DNA of 64,000 nt from Nostoc sp. C052 (GCF_013393905.1 NZ_CP040272.1:7325501-7389500); one strand, 5' to 3'; numbered from the stretch's first letter, positions 25,263 to 33,818 are shown. Made by a program: numbers and translations. Notes: generated from the letters alone by a model not told the origin.

Positions 25263-25904
25263 TTTAGAATGCGACTTTTCCGGCATAACAATATTAGCGT
25301 GGCTTGCCTTGCCATTCTTGCCGTTAGTATGACCGTTACCATTGCGGGGATGAATTACGCCATAACCGCCGTGGTTACGTTCGTAAATGACATTAATCTC
25401 TCCAGTTTCAGAATTGTGGAACATATAAAAATCGTGTCCTACGAGTTGCAGCTGTTCCAAGGCTTCTGCAAGGGTCATCGGTGGCATAGAAAAATATTTG
25501 GTGCGGACAACTTCGTTGGGTAATTCGGGAGTGCGATCGCCAATTAAATCTGTAACTACCGTCTCTGCAACAACTACTTCTGTTGGTAGAGCTTGAGTTT
25601 TCTGGTCTTGGCGCCGTTCTTTGTATTTCCGCAGTTGACGGGCAATTTTATCTGCAACTAAGTCAATGCTGGCGTATAGGTTTTCGCTACTTTCCTCGGC
25701 ACGAATCACGCTACCGTTAGCATAAATAGTTACTTCAGCTGCTTGTCTTGTATTAATTCGGGGATTCCGGGCGACGCTAAGATGCACATCCACTTCATTT
25801 GTAAGGCTCTGAAAGTGACTAACTGCTTTTTCAATCTTTTGATGTACATACTCACGAATCGCATCGGTGATTTCAATATTTTTGCCGTGGATGACAAGCT
25901 TCAT
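25260..25904 (-). CDS. hpf: Ribosome hibernation promoting factor, long form (LrtA)
   Basis: A 214-residue long-form HPF, called LrtA in cyanobacteria, which binds the 30S decoding region and promotes dimerisation of idle ribosomes in the dark or in stationary phase. The N-terminal S30AE domain runs from KLVIHGKNIEITDAIREYV through DVHLSVAR and ADKIARQLRKYKERR. The C-terminal dimerisation domain is EVVRTKYFSMPPMTLAEALEQLQLVGHDFYMFHNSE through INVIYERNHGGYGVI. The start at 25904 is preferred over the longer frame to 25988 because the fold begins there and GGGAG stands at a good distance. A 600-bp leader region lies upstream. Confidence 0.94.
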   Translation of the reverse strand: MKLVIHGKNIEITDAIREYVHQKIEKAVSHFQSLTNEVDVHLSVARNPRINTRQAAEVTIYANGSVIRAEESSENLYASIDLVADKIARQLRKYKERRQDQKTQALPTEVVVAETVVTDLIGDRTPELPNEVVRTKYFSMPPMTLAEALEQLQLVGHDFYMFHNSETGEINVIYERNHGGYGVIHPRNGNGHTNGKNGKASHANIVMPEKSHSK

Positions 25905-26524
25905 GTAATACTCTCCCGCTGAATATTTGGATGTGTGAATTTGCTTTGTATGAAAAGAAATTGCGGTAAGGTTTATTATTCCCGCCAAAACAAATTGTGA
26001 ACTATATTGTATATAGTGCTGGTAAGCTGTCTCTCAGCTTCCTGCATTTGAGTTGTTGTCAAGTATACCCTTGATTTACCTCCTTATCTCTGCGCTGATA
26101 TCCAATTCGATATCCACTTAGAACTCTTAGGTGAGGCAATCTGAATGGTAGCTCCTATGAGTACCCTCTTCTTGAAAGCAACGCTTACAGAACTGTTGAT
26201 AGTTGCTCCTTCTGTGTTCGGTTGAAGTTTGCTTGCTGTTGTTAAATAATACAAGTCTTTGTGGAAGTTTGATCCTGTTTGAAATGCAAACAATTTTATG
26301 AGAATCATCAGCCAGTGCATTCGTCTTTATCGTCTTGGCATGATGCTTATTGCAGAGAATTCCTCCTAAAAACCTATTGAGGTTAATATTCAACCTAGCA
26401 CTTTGTATTTTCTAATGCAGGTTCCCTTGACTTTCCTTTAAAATCCTTTGCAAAGCTTAATATTTTTTGACTCTAATCCTGTAACTTGAAATATATTTAG
26501 TCCTTATTACAGTTGATTTTCGGC
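25905..26524. promoter_or_regulatory. Shared upstream region of hpf/lrtA and lipB with long leader
   Basis: About 620 bases between the divergent hpf and lipB. An inverted repeat ACTATA-TTGTA-TATAGT lies at 26001-26017, about 100 bp before hpf. In Synechococcus the lrtA transcript carries a long leader that affects its stability in light and dark (established for that organism); whether it applies here is inference. No gene was found: the frames across 26084-26393 lack support. Confidence 0.45.
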
Positions 26525-27217
26525 ATGATTCATAGTATTAAATCAGAGAAAAACCGTTGTTTGTTGTATAACCAAGGATTAATGTCTTACTTAAAAGCTC
26601 ATGGATGGCAGCGATCGCTCCTCACTGAGCGCATCCATGACCCTAATCTAGATGACGTGTTAATTTTACTAGAGCATCCACCTGTCTATACTCTCGGACA
26701 AGGAAGCAACTCAGATTTTCTCAAATTTGATATTGACAAAAGTTTATATGATGTGCATCGAATTGAAAGAGGCGGCGAGGTTACTTACCATTGTCCTGGC
26801 CAATTGGTAGGCTATCCAATTTTAAATCTGCAAAGTTATCGTAAAGACCTTCATTGGTATTTACGGCAACTCGAAGAAGTAATCATTCGTGTATTGGCAG
26901 TTTATGGTTTGCAGGGAGAAAGAATTCCGGCTTTTACTGGCGTTTGGTTACAAGGGCGAAAAGTTGCAGCGATTGGGATTAAAGTCAGCCGTTGGGTTAC
27001 TATGCACGGCTTTGCATTAAATGTTTGTCCAGACATGACAGGCTTTGAGCGCATTGTACCCTGCGGTATTTCTGATAAACCTGTAGGCAGTTTAGTCGAA
27101 TGGATTCCAGGTATCACCTGCCAAGAAGTGCGTTTTTATGTAGCACAGTCCTTTGCGGAAGTCTTTGGTGTGGAATTAATCGAATCTCAACCTCAAGAAT
27201 TTTTCCAGCCTGAGTAA
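26525..27217 (+). CDS. lipB: Octanoyltransferase
   Basis: LipB moves octanoyl from acyl carrier protein onto the lipoyl domains of enzymes such as pyruvate dehydrogenase, the first step of de novo lipoate attachment. The signature RGGEVTYHCPGQLVGYPIL is complete, as are EHPPVYTLGQG, the catalytic lysine region GRKVAAIGIKVSRWVTMHGFALNV, and IVPCGISDKPVGSL with the catalytic cysteine. ATG 26525 gives 230 residues, matching the family; an upstream TTG at 26513 is also in frame but less likely. lipA is not visible nearby. Confidence 0.95.
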   Translation: MIHSIKSEKNRCLLYNQGLMSYLKAHGWQRSLLTERIHDPNLDDVLILLEHPPVYTLGQGSNSDFLKFDIDKSLYDVHRIERGGEVTYHCPGQLVGYPILNLQSYRKDLHWYLRQLEEVIIRVLAVYGLQGERIPAFTGVWLQGRKVAAIGIKVSRWVTMHGFALNVCPDMTGFERIVPCGISDKPVGSLVEWIPGITCQEVRFYVAQSFAEVFGVELIESQPQEFFQPE

Positions 27218-27553
27218 ATTCAGCTTGTAATTATGTAAGAAATACTATAGTAGTCCGATTTAAATTGTGAGACACTTGTGAGAGCAGTCAATGTTTAATA
27301 GTATCAAAATCAGGAGGTAAGAGGTAAGAGGTAAGAGGTAGGAAGCAGTAGGCAGAAATAACCCATATTTAGAAGCGCAAGACTTAGGCTATGAAGGCTT
27401 TGTGTCTGGCTCTATGCGTCTCAATACAATTTTTATTTTAAAACTGGGTATAAAAACTAGAACTACTATTTAACTGCGATTGTCGAAGCTAAAATTTGAT
27501 TATTTACAAATTTCTATACTAACTTTTTACGGCTGTAAAGCACAATTTTGCGC
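27218..27553. other. Intergenic region with GAGGTAA heptamer repeats
   Basis: Between lipB and a small gene. At 27314-27341 the heptamer GAGGTAA occurs four times in tandem, the short tandemly repeated repetitive type known from heterocyst-forming cyanobacteria. The rest is AT-rich with no gene or clear signal. Confidence 0.6.
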
Positions 27554-27754
27554 GTGAATTACTCAAATAATCTCCAGGTATATGCCCCATCGTTAACGTC
27601 TCTGAGAGAACGTGATTGGACAGCTTTGATAGAACTATTTGATAGAGACGACGGTGATGAAATTGAAGCCGACATCAGTGGTAGCTTGTTTTGGCTGATA
27701 CCTGAACCTTGTTGGGAAGACGATCCCTTTGAATTCTTACGCGAGTACCTTTAA
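27554..27754 (+). CDS. Small acidic hypothetical protein
   Basis: From GTG 27554 the frame gives 66 residues (a TTG two codons upstream is also possible). The protein is acidic, with DRDDGDEIEADISG and a C-terminal PEPCWEDDPFEFLREYL, and has no membrane segment. It is not recognised as a family. The amino-acid mix and absence of repeats make it more likely real than the many shadow frames, but there is no clear ribosome binding site and no motif. It lies between lipB and the leftward ABC ATPase gene, and its end abuts a dispersed repeat. Confidence 0.4.
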   Translation: MNYSNNLQVYAPSLTSLRERDWTALIELFDRDDGDEIEADISGSLFWLIPEPCWEDDPFEFLREYL

Positions 27755-27818
27755 TGAGTAATGAGTTATGAGTTATGAGTATAAAAGAAGCCTTTAACTC
27801 CTAACTCCTAACTCTTAA
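27755..27818. repeat. TGAGTTATGAGT / AACTCCTAACTCC dispersed repeat
   Basis: Direct TGAGTTA-type heptamers are followed by their approximate complement TAACTCCTAACTCC, with AAAAGAAGCCTTT between, so the segment can fold back. It separates the convergent small gene and ABC ATPase gene and might act as a terminator for both. The same units occur at 39238-39303 and 42745-42790. Confidence 0.6.
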
Positions 27819-28574
27819 CTATCTAACGTTGAGGCGACTGAGGAAAATACGTAGGCGATCGCTTTGGGGATTAGTCAGTACTTCGTAAGCTGGGCCTTGT
27901 TCTGTCACAATACCTTTATCTAAAAATATTACCTGATGGGCTACTTCTTTTGCAAACTGCATTTCATGGGTGACAACCACCATTGTCATCCCTTCTGAGG
28001 CTAATTGCTGCATCACTTGCAAAACTTCGCCGACGAGTTCAGGATCTAGGGCGCTGGTGGGTTCGTCAAATAGCATAACTTGGGGATTCATGCATAAACT
28101 GCGGGCGATCGCTACTCGTTGTTTTTGTCCGCCAGAAAGTTGTTCGGGATAAGCAGAGGCTTTGTCAGATAGGCCAACTTTTTCTAAATATAATCTCGCT
28201 AGTTGGGCGCTTTCTTTCGGTGTTTTACCCAAGACTTTCCGAGGTGCGAGTGTCATATTTTCCAGGACGCTGAGATGGGGAAACAGGTTGAATTGCTGGA
28301 AAACCATGCCTACTTGTGTTCGTAGTTCCCGCAGTTGGCTATAGTTGACAGTGGGCCTAGATAAGTTGATTCCGTTGATGATTAAATGCCCGTTGTCAAT
28401 GGTTTCTAGGCGGTTGAAGCAGCGTAGTAGGGTACTTTTACCACAACCAGAAGAACCGATAACTGCAACGACTTCTCCCCGGTTGATTTCGCCAGTGATT
28501 CCTTTGAGAACTTTCAGGGAACCAAAGTTTTTTTCGATATTGTCAAAAATAATCGCAGGGATGGTATTGTTCAT
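27819..28574 (-). CDS. Polar amino-acid ABC transporter ATP-binding protein (GlnQ type)
   Basis: A 251-residue ABC ATPase. It has Walker A GSSGCGKST (40-48), the Q-loop in VFQQFNLFPHLSV, the signature LSGGQKQR, Walker B VMLFDEPTSALD and the H-loop VVTHEM. The FNLFPHLSVLENMTLAP stretch and length are those of the amino-acid family (GlnQ, HisP, ArtP). It should energise the binding-protein/permease fusion encoded divergently 79 bp away. In Anabaena 7120 the comparable BgtA ATPase and BgtB fusion are in separate loci (from memory); here they are neighbours. A GTA-N8-TAC sequence overlaps the start codon. Confidence 0.92.
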   Translation of the reverse strand: MNNTIPAIIFDNIEKNFGSLKVLKGITGEINRGEVVAVIGSSGCGKSTLLRCFNRLETIDNGHLIINGINLSRPTVNYSQLRELRTQVGMVFQQFNLFPHLSVLENMTLAPRKVLGKTPKESAQLARLYLEKVGLSDKASAYPEQLSGGQKQRVAIARSLCMNPQVMLFDEPTSALDPELVGEVLQVMQQLASEGMTMVVVTHEMQFAKEVAHQVIFLDKGIVTEQGPAYEVLTNPQSDRLRIFLSRLNVR

Positions 28575-28577
28575 TAC
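28564..28577. promoter_or_regulatory. NtcA-like box GTA-N8-TAC
   Basis: GTATTGTTCATTAC fits the consensus GTA-N8-TAC for NtcA, the cyanobacterial nitrogen regulator. It covers the start codon of the ATPase gene and lies 77 bp before the start of the divergent binding-protein/permease gene. A role in activating the latter is possible given the substrate type; chance occurrence is also quite possible because only six bases are fixed. Confidence 0.3.
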
Positions 28578-28653
28578 TTGTATTAAGCTGCTTTACAGTT
28601 GATTGTAAGGTTTTCAGGCTACCGCAGAGGCGCAGAGGAAGAGAGAAAATAAT

Positions 28654-30183
28654 ATGGCTAAATTTAGTTTTATCCGTTGGCTGCACTTATTTCTAGCTAT
28701 AAGTTTTAGCTGTTTGTTACTGGTTAGCTGTGGTGTGAACTCTAGCGCGGGGAAAACTCTGCGGGTTGCTACGGAACCTGCGTTTCCACCTTTTGAGTTT
28801 AAAGGACAAGGTGGTGAGTTGCAGGGTTTTTCGATTGATTTGATGAATGCGATCGCTACTGCTGCTAACTTTAAAGTGAATTTTCAAAGTCTGCCTTTTG
28901 ATGGCATTATTCCAGCTTTAGCAGCCAAAACGGTAGATGCAGCCATTAGTTCGATCACGATTACTGAGGAGAGGGCGAAGGCTGTTTCTTTTTCCCGCCC
29001 CTATTTTAAGGCTGGGTTAGCGATCGCAATTCGCACAGATAATCAAGATATTACTGGTTTTGACAGTCTCAAAAATAAAAAAATTGCGGTACAAATTGGT
29101 ACAACTGGGGCTGCAAAGGCTAAAGGTGTTCCTGGGGTACAAATTCGCAGTTTTGATTCAGCGCCTTTAGCTTTACAAGAATTGCTTAATGGAAATGTGG
29201 ATGCGGTAATTAATGATGCACCTGTTACTTTATATGCAATTAATACGGGCAATCTCCAGGGAATTAAAGTAGTACAGCAATTGCTGACGGAGGAGTTTTA
29301 CGGGATTGCTACAGCTAAAAATTCACCGAATTTAGCATTAATAAATAATGGTTTAGATAGGGTTTTGAAAAATGGTACTTATTCCAAAATTTATCAAAAA
29401 TGGTTTAAAGTTGAACCACCTCTATTACCAACTAAATCGCCATTTGAAAATCAAAATAACGCTGGTGCGCCTAAAATATTAACTTCAATTGGCGTGATTT
29501 TGCAGGCTTTACCAAGTCTATTGCAGGGTGCATTAGTAACATTGCAATTAACGATACTTTCTGTAGTATTTGGTTTAATTGGCGGTTCCCTAATTGGTAT
29601 TGTTCGCCTTTCTCATATTGCGCCTGTGCGTTGGGTGGCGAGGGCGTATGTAGATTTTTTCCGGGGAACGCCTTTGTTGGTGCAAATTTTTATGATTTAC
29701 TTTGGATTACCTGCAATTTTGCAAGAAGTTGGTTTGACATTTACTTTCGATCGTCTCACTGCTGGAGTAATTGCCTTAAGTTTGAATAGTGCTGCATATA
29801 TTGCCGAGGTTGTCCGTGCGGGTATTCAATCAATTGAAACAGGACAAGCAGAAGCAGCACAATCATTAGGTTTAAGTTCTATACAAACCATGATTTATAT
29901 TATCTTTCCCCAAGCTTTTCGGCGGATGATTCCACCTTTGGGTAATGAGTTTATCAGTTTGTTGAAAGATACTAGCTTAGTTTCTGTGATTGGGTTTGAG
30001 GAATTACTACGTAAAGGACAGTTAATTGTTGCTGACAATTATCGTGCCTTTGAGATTTACGCAGGTGTAGCGGTGGTTTATTTATGTTTAACGTTACTTT
30101 CTTCACAGGCATTTAGTCGCTTAGAAGTGTGGATGAATCCAGTGAAAAGCCAGAAGAAATATGATAACAATAATTTTAATTAG
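28654..30183 (+). CDS. Amino-acid ABC transporter, binding protein fused to permease
   Basis: A 509-residue fusion. A lipoprotein-like signal ends at Cys26 (LLLVSCGV). A type-3 solute-binding domain spans about residues 35-255: LRVATEPAFPPFEF, GFSIDLMNAIA, FDGIIPALAAKTVDAAISSITITEERAKAVSFS. A linker is followed by a membrane permease domain (about 275-495) with ALVTLQLTILSVVFG, RGTPLLVQIFMIYFGLP and the ATPase-docking loop ETGQAEAAQSLGLSSIQTM. In cyanobacteria this architecture is that of BgtB, used for basic amino acids and glutamine; the substrate here is not proven. The ATPase gene is divergent and adjacent. Confidence 0.93.
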   Translation: MAKFSFIRWLHLFLAISFSCLLLVSCGVNSSAGKTLRVATEPAFPPFEFKGQGGELQGFSIDLMNAIATAANFKVNFQSLPFDGIIPALAAKTVDAAISSITITEERAKAVSFSRPYFKAGLAIAIRTDNQDITGFDSLKNKKIAVQIGTTGAAKAKGVPGVQIRSFDSAPLALQELLNGNVDAVINDAPVTLYAINTGNLQGIKVVQQLLTEEFYGIATAKNSPNLALINNGLDRVLKNGTYSKIYQKWFKVEPPLLPTKSPFENQNNAGAPKILTSIGVILQALPSLLQGALVTLQLTILSVVFGLIGGSLIGIVRLSHIAPVRWVARAYVDFFRGTPLLVQIFMIYFGLPAILQEVGLTFTFDRLTAGVIALSLNSAAYIAEVVRAGIQSIETGQAEAAQSLGLSSIQTMIYIIFPQAFRRMIPPLGNEFISLLKDTSLVSVIGFEELLRKGQLIVADNYRAFEIYAGVAVVYLCLTLLSSQAFSRLEVWMNPVKSQKKYDNNNFN

Positions 30184-30500
30184 GGTGTCTTAATACCTCA
30201 ATAGATGAGATAAAACAGCTTATTTATTAACAGAGTGTTTCGGAAATATGATAGTGAATTGCAATAGCAATTGGAGTATTTTCTCGTGTTATATCTACTT
30301 ACATCGGCTATCATATCAATGGTAAAATTGGGGGTAGCATTGTGGTGTTGCAAATCTTGTTGTTTCTCATAGCAATGATTTTGCATCTAAACATGAGTGA
30401 CTCGTAAGAGCAAAGAAGCAAGAAAACACTGACTGATTCAGGATAAAAGAGCCTTTGCCATTTATGTAAACCACATTCTGCAGGTGTTAGGGCGAAACAA
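30184..30500. other. Intergenic region, nothing recognised
   Basis: About 320 AT-rich bases between the transporter and the methylesterase gene. A weak inverted repeat AATTGC-AATA-GCAATT occurs near 30255. No gene, RNA or clear promoter is visible. Confidence 0.5.
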
Positions 30501-31073
30501 GTGTCGTTTAAAATTGTAGTAATTGGTACTTCTTTAGGCGGATTATCAGCATTGAAAATTATCCTGGGGAATTTACCAGTAGATTTTCCTGTGCCGATCG
30601 CGATCGTGCAACACCGTCATAAAGAGTCTAGTAACACCCTCCAAGATTTATTGCAAGAATCCACTTTGTTGAAAATTCGCGAAGTGGAAGACAAGGACGA
30701 AATACAAACAGGATATATCTACATAGCTCCAGCAGATTATCATTTACTGGTTGAACCAGGTCACTTTGCCCTTTCGACTGATGAACCTGTTTCTTATGCC
30801 AGACCGTCTATTGATGTGCTGTTTGAGTCGGCAGCCGATGTCTACACAGAGGAAGTTATTGGTGTAATATTGACAGGAGCAAACCAAGATGGTATGCAGG
30901 GCCTTAAGAAAATAAAAGCGCGGGGAGGAATTACTATTGTACAAGAACCTACCACGGCGGAGAGCGACATTATGCCAGAAGCAGCAATTTCTGCTGTTAC
31001 AGTAGACTGGATTTTGACACTCTCAAACATTGCTTCTCAGATGGTTAAACTTTGTCATTCATCACAGAAATAA
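30501..31073 (+). CDS. CheB-type protein-glutamate methylesterase domain protein
   Basis: A 190-residue stand-alone CheB catalytic domain with no receiver. Catalytic Ser11 lies in IGTSLGGLSAL, His38 in AIVQHRH, and Asp in ILTGANQDGMQG; HLLVEPGHFALS and PSIDVLFESAA complete the pattern. CheB removes methyl groups from chemoreceptors; stand-alone versions beside hybrid kinases may instead regulate the neighbouring kinase. No chemoreceptor or CheR is seen in the window. The start is GTG at 30501, since no ATG precedes the first strand. The hybrid kinase gene begins 4 bp after its stop, so the two are almost certainly co-transcribed. Confidence 0.9.
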   Translation: MSFKIVVIGTSLGGLSALKIILGNLPVDFPVPIAIVQHRHKESSNTLQDLLQESTLLKIREVEDKDEIQTGYIYIAPADYHLLVEPGHFALSTDEPVSYARPSIDVLFESAADVYTEEVIGVILTGANQDGMQGLKKIKARGGITIVQEPTTAESDIMPEAAISAVTVDWILTLSNIASQMVKLCHSSQK

Positions 31074-31077
31074 ACCG

Positions 31078-33198
31078 ATGCAGATGGAACCCAAAGTCAA
31101 CATCCTCCTAGTGGATGATAAACTAGAAAATTTGTTGGCACTAGAGGCAATCCTAGAAAAACTAGGGGAAAATCTTGTGAGAGCTACTTCTGGGGAAGAA
31201 GCTTTGCGGTGTCTGCTGCATCAAGACTTTGCAGTGATTTTGCTGGATGTGCAAATGCCTGGGATGGATGGCTTTGAAACTGCTACCCTAATTCGCAATC
31301 GGGGGCGATCGCGTCACACTCCAATTATCTTTCTCACTGCTTTTAGCACCAGCGACCAAATGCTGTTTAAAGGCTATGCCTTGGGTGCAGTTGATTATTT
31401 GCTCAAACCATTAGACCCCAATATCTTGACTTCTAAAGTCATAGTATTTGTAGAACTTTTTAAGAAAACAGAAGCCGTCAAGGAACAAGCAGCGCAGCTG
31501 GTAGCTGTGAATACTGAACTCAGACAAAGTGAAGAACGATTCCGATCGCTAAGTACCTGCTCACCCGTAGGCATTTTTGAAACTGATACTGAAGGCAACT
31601 GTAAATATACTAATCCCCGCTATCAGACAATTTGTGGCTTGAAAGCGGCAGAAAGTTTAGAAAAGAGATGGTTGGAATCTGTTTATCTAGAAGATAGAGA
31701 ACGAGCGATCGCCAGTTGGTCTGCTTACATTTGCGAAGGTCGGGACTACTCAGAAGAATTTCGCTTTCAAACTACTCAAACTAGCATCCGTTGGGTTCAA
31801 GTCCGCTCATCACCGATGCTTTCCAGTCAAGGAGAATTGCTGGGATATGTAGGCACTCTTGAAGATATCACTGAACGCAAACAAGCAGAAGAAGTCCGCG
31901 CTCAAGTAATTCGAGAACAGACTGCTAGACAAGAAGCAGAAGCGGCAAATCGGATGAAAGATGAGTTTCTGGCTGTTCTCTCCCATGAACTCCGCACACC
32001 CCTAACCTCGATGCTAGGCTGGTCAAAAATCCTCCGCGCCAAGAAACTTGACGACAAAGCCACTTCCCGCGCCTTGGAGGCGATCGAACGCAACGCCATA
32101 TCTCAGATGCAGCTAATTGAGGATATCTTGGATGTATCCCGGATTATCCGCGGTCAGTTGCGGTTAAACGTATCTGCGGTGAATCTAATCTCGGTGATGG
32201 AGGCAGCCTTAGAGGCAGTGCGTCCCCTAGCAGAACCAAAAGATATTCAATTAAGTACTGTGCTGGATACAACGGTCGGGTCAGTTTATGGCGATCCAGC
32301 CCGTTTACAGCAAATAGTTTGGAATCTACTAACTAATGCCATTAAATTTACCCCTAAAGGTGGCAAAGTAGAAGTTAAGCTGTCAACCTATTTTGGATTT
32401 TCGATTTCAGATTTTGGATTGGGATCTGATAGTGAAAATTTAGAATCTTCAAACACTGATGAAAACAGTAATCTAAGATCCCAAATTCCAAATTCAAAAT
32501 CCCAGTATGCTCAAATCCAAGTTATCGATACAGGCATTGGTATCAGTTCCGAGTTTTTACCCAAAGTATTTGAGCGTTTTCGCCAAGCAGACAGTACCAC
32601 AACGCGATCGCACAATGGCTTAGGACTAGGACTCGCGATCGTCCGTCATCTAGTAGAACTGCATAAGGGTACAATCCTTGCCCAAAGTTCAGGTAGTGGA
32701 CAAGGAGCAACCTTTACAGTGAGACTACCACTACTACAAGACAATAGGGGAAATAGAGAAGCAACAGGAAAAATTTCATCTCCTGTAGCATCTACACCCC
32801 TGGCTGGATTAAGAGTTTTAGTTGTAGATGATGAGGCAGATACCCGTAACTTTCTCAGTTTTATGTTTGAGGAATATGGGGCTTTTGCCACTGCGGTAGG
32901 ATCGGTTGATGAAGCCCTAGCAGTACTTGAACAAACAAAACCAGATATCCTAATTAGCGACATCGGCATGTCAGAGCAAGATGGTTATACACTAATTCGG
33001 AAACTACGCTCTTTAGAACCAGAAAAAGGCGGACGCATCCCAGCGATCGCGTTAACAGCATACACGCGAGAAGAAGACCGCTTGGAAGTACTTTCAGCAG
33101 GGTTTCAGCAGCATTTATCTAAGCCAATTGACCCTAATAAATTGATTGCTGCGGTCGCCAATATATTAGAACTGCCTCTGGAGGTTCCAGTGAGTTGA
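31078..33198 (+). CDS. Hybrid histidine kinase (REC-PAS-HisKA-HATPase-REC)
   Basis: A 706-residue cytoplasmic hybrid kinase. An N-terminal receiver has Asp57 (VILLDVQMPGMDG). A PAS domain with PAC tail spans about 155-270. The phospho-acceptor is His303 in LSHELRTPL, and ATP-binding motifs are NLLTNAIKFT, DTGIGIS, and LGLGLAIV. A C-terminal receiver has Asp628 in ILISDIGMSEQDGY. Between the N box and G1 box of the ATPase lies an unusual Ser/Asn-rich stretch at about residues 438-478 made from repeat DNA. ATG 31078 is preferred over an upstream TTG frame overlapping the methylesterase gene. It probably works with the CheB-like protein encoded 4 bp upstream. Confidence 0.93.
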   Translation: MQMEPKVNILLVDDKLENLLALEAILEKLGENLVRATSGEEALRCLLHQDFAVILLDVQMPGMDGFETATLIRNRGRSRHTPIIFLTAFSTSDQMLFKGYALGAVDYLLKPLDPNILTSKVIVFVELFKKTEAVKEQAAQLVAVNTELRQSEERFRSLSTCSPVGIFETDTEGNCKYTNPRYQTICGLKAAESLEKRWLESVYLEDRERAIASWSAYICEGRDYSEEFRFQTTQTSIRWVQVRSSPMLSSQGELLGYVGTLEDITERKQAEEVRAQVIREQTARQEAEAANRMKDEFLAVLSHELRTPLTSMLGWSKILRAKKLDDKATSRALEAIERNAISQMQLIEDILDVSRIIRGQLRLNVSAVNLISVMEAALEAVRPLAEPKDIQLSTVLDTTVGSVYGDPARLQQIVWNLLTNAIKFTPKGGKVEVKLSTYFGFSISDFGLGSDSENLESSNTDENSNLRSQIPNSKSQYAQIQVIDTGIGISSEFLPKVFERFRQADSTTTRSHNGLGLGLAIVRHLVELHKGTILAQSSGSGQGATFTVRLPLLQDNRGNREATGKISSPVASTPLAGLRVLVVDDEADTRNFLSFMFEEYGAFATAVGSVDEALAVLEQTKPDILISDIGMSEQDGYTLIRKLRSLEPEKGGRIPAIALTAYTREEDRLEVLSAGFQQHLSKPIDPNKLIAAVANILELPLEVPVS
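32388..32508. repeat. AT-rich dispersed repeat inside hybrid kinase gene
   Basis: A TTTTGGATTTTCGATTTCAG stretch and a downstream CCCAAATTCCAAATTCAAAA stretch are approximate inverted copies. They match the noncoding repeats at 56046-56182. The segment is translated in frame as FGFSISDFGLGSDSENLE... and ...RSQIPNSKSQ, inside the ATP-binding domain. Confidence 0.75.
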
Positions 33199-33211
33199 TT
33201 TGGAATTGGGG

Positions 33212-33282
33212 ACTGGGGACTGGGAGAAGAATTTTCCCCTCCGCTCCCTGCACCCTGCCTCTTTTCAATGCCCAATGCCCAA
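33212..33282. repeat. Second copy of the GGGAGAAGAATTTTCCCC repeat family
   Basis: GGGGACTGGGGACTGGGAG is followed by AGAATTTTCCCCTCC, a C-rich stretch and TCTTTTCAATGCCCAATGCCC, in the same order as at 16015-16081. It lies between the hybrid kinase and the convergent DUF2237 gene, ending at the stop codon of the latter. Confidence 0.8.
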
Positions 33283-33654
33283 TCAAGACAAAGTTAGAGC
33301 GTGTTTTTTCAGTTCGTCTAAAGAAACCACTTCCAAAGCTCTGGCATGAGTTGCTGAAAGTATTACAGGTGGGGCAACACCAGCTTCCAGAGCTTCTTGC
33401 CAGCGAGAAGCACACAAACACCAGCGATCGCCAGGCTTCAATCCAGGAAAATTAAAATCAGGAACAGCTGTGCTAAGGTCGTTTCCCCGCGATTTGGTAA
33501 ACTCCAAGAATTCTGGTGTTACTTGGGCACATACGACATGCGACCCGAAATCTTGACCACCTGTACGACAAAAACCGTCGCGGTAAAATCCTGTCACGGG
33601 AGAAGTACAACAAACCTCTAGGTTTCCATCGATTACATTTTTAGCGTCTGTCAT
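33283..33654 (-). CDS. DUF2237 family protein
   Basis: A 123-residue small protein of the conserved DUF2237 family. The hallmarks are NVIDGNLEVCCTSPVTGFYRDGFC, DFGSHVVCAQVTPEFLEFTKSRGNDLSTA, PDFNFPGLKPGDRWCLCASRWQEA, and the ending ILSATHARALEVVSLDELKKHA. Several conserved cysteines suggest metal binding or redox sensitivity. No biochemical role is known for the family. The stop codon adjoins a dispersed repeat. Confidence 0.88.
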   Translation of the reverse strand: MTDAKNVIDGNLEVCCTSPVTGFYRDGFCRTGGQDFGSHVVCAQVTPEFLEFTKSRGNDLSTAVPDFNFPGLKPGDRWCLCASRWQEALEAGVAPPVILSATHARALEVVSLDELKKHALTLS

Positions 33655-33733
33655 AGTTAATTCAATCTAGAATATCTTTCTTTATCTTTGCATTTTTTAG
33701 AATTCTATAGTATGATCGTAACTTGTGGCACCT

Positions 33734-33818
33734 GGAGAGGTGGCCGAGTGGTTTAAGGCGCAGACCTGGAAAGTCTGTTTAGGGAAACTTAACGGGGGTT
33801 CGAATCCCCCCCTCTCCG
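33734..33818 (+). tRNA. tRNA-Ser (anticodon GGA)
   Basis: An 85-base class II tRNA without encoded CCA. The acceptor stem GGAGAGG (33734-33740) pairs with CCTCTCC (33811-33817), with G as discriminator. The anticodon stem CAGAC/GTCTG encloses the loop CTGGAAA with anticodon GGA at 33768-33770, reading UCC and UCU. A long variable arm and the T loop GTTCGAATC follow, as expected for serine tRNA. Confidence 0.97.

Noticed and set aside
25905..25988. N-terminal extension of hpf by 28 codons
   Set aside because: The S30AE domain starts at residue 1 of the shorter form, and a GGGAG ribosome binding site precedes ATG 25904.
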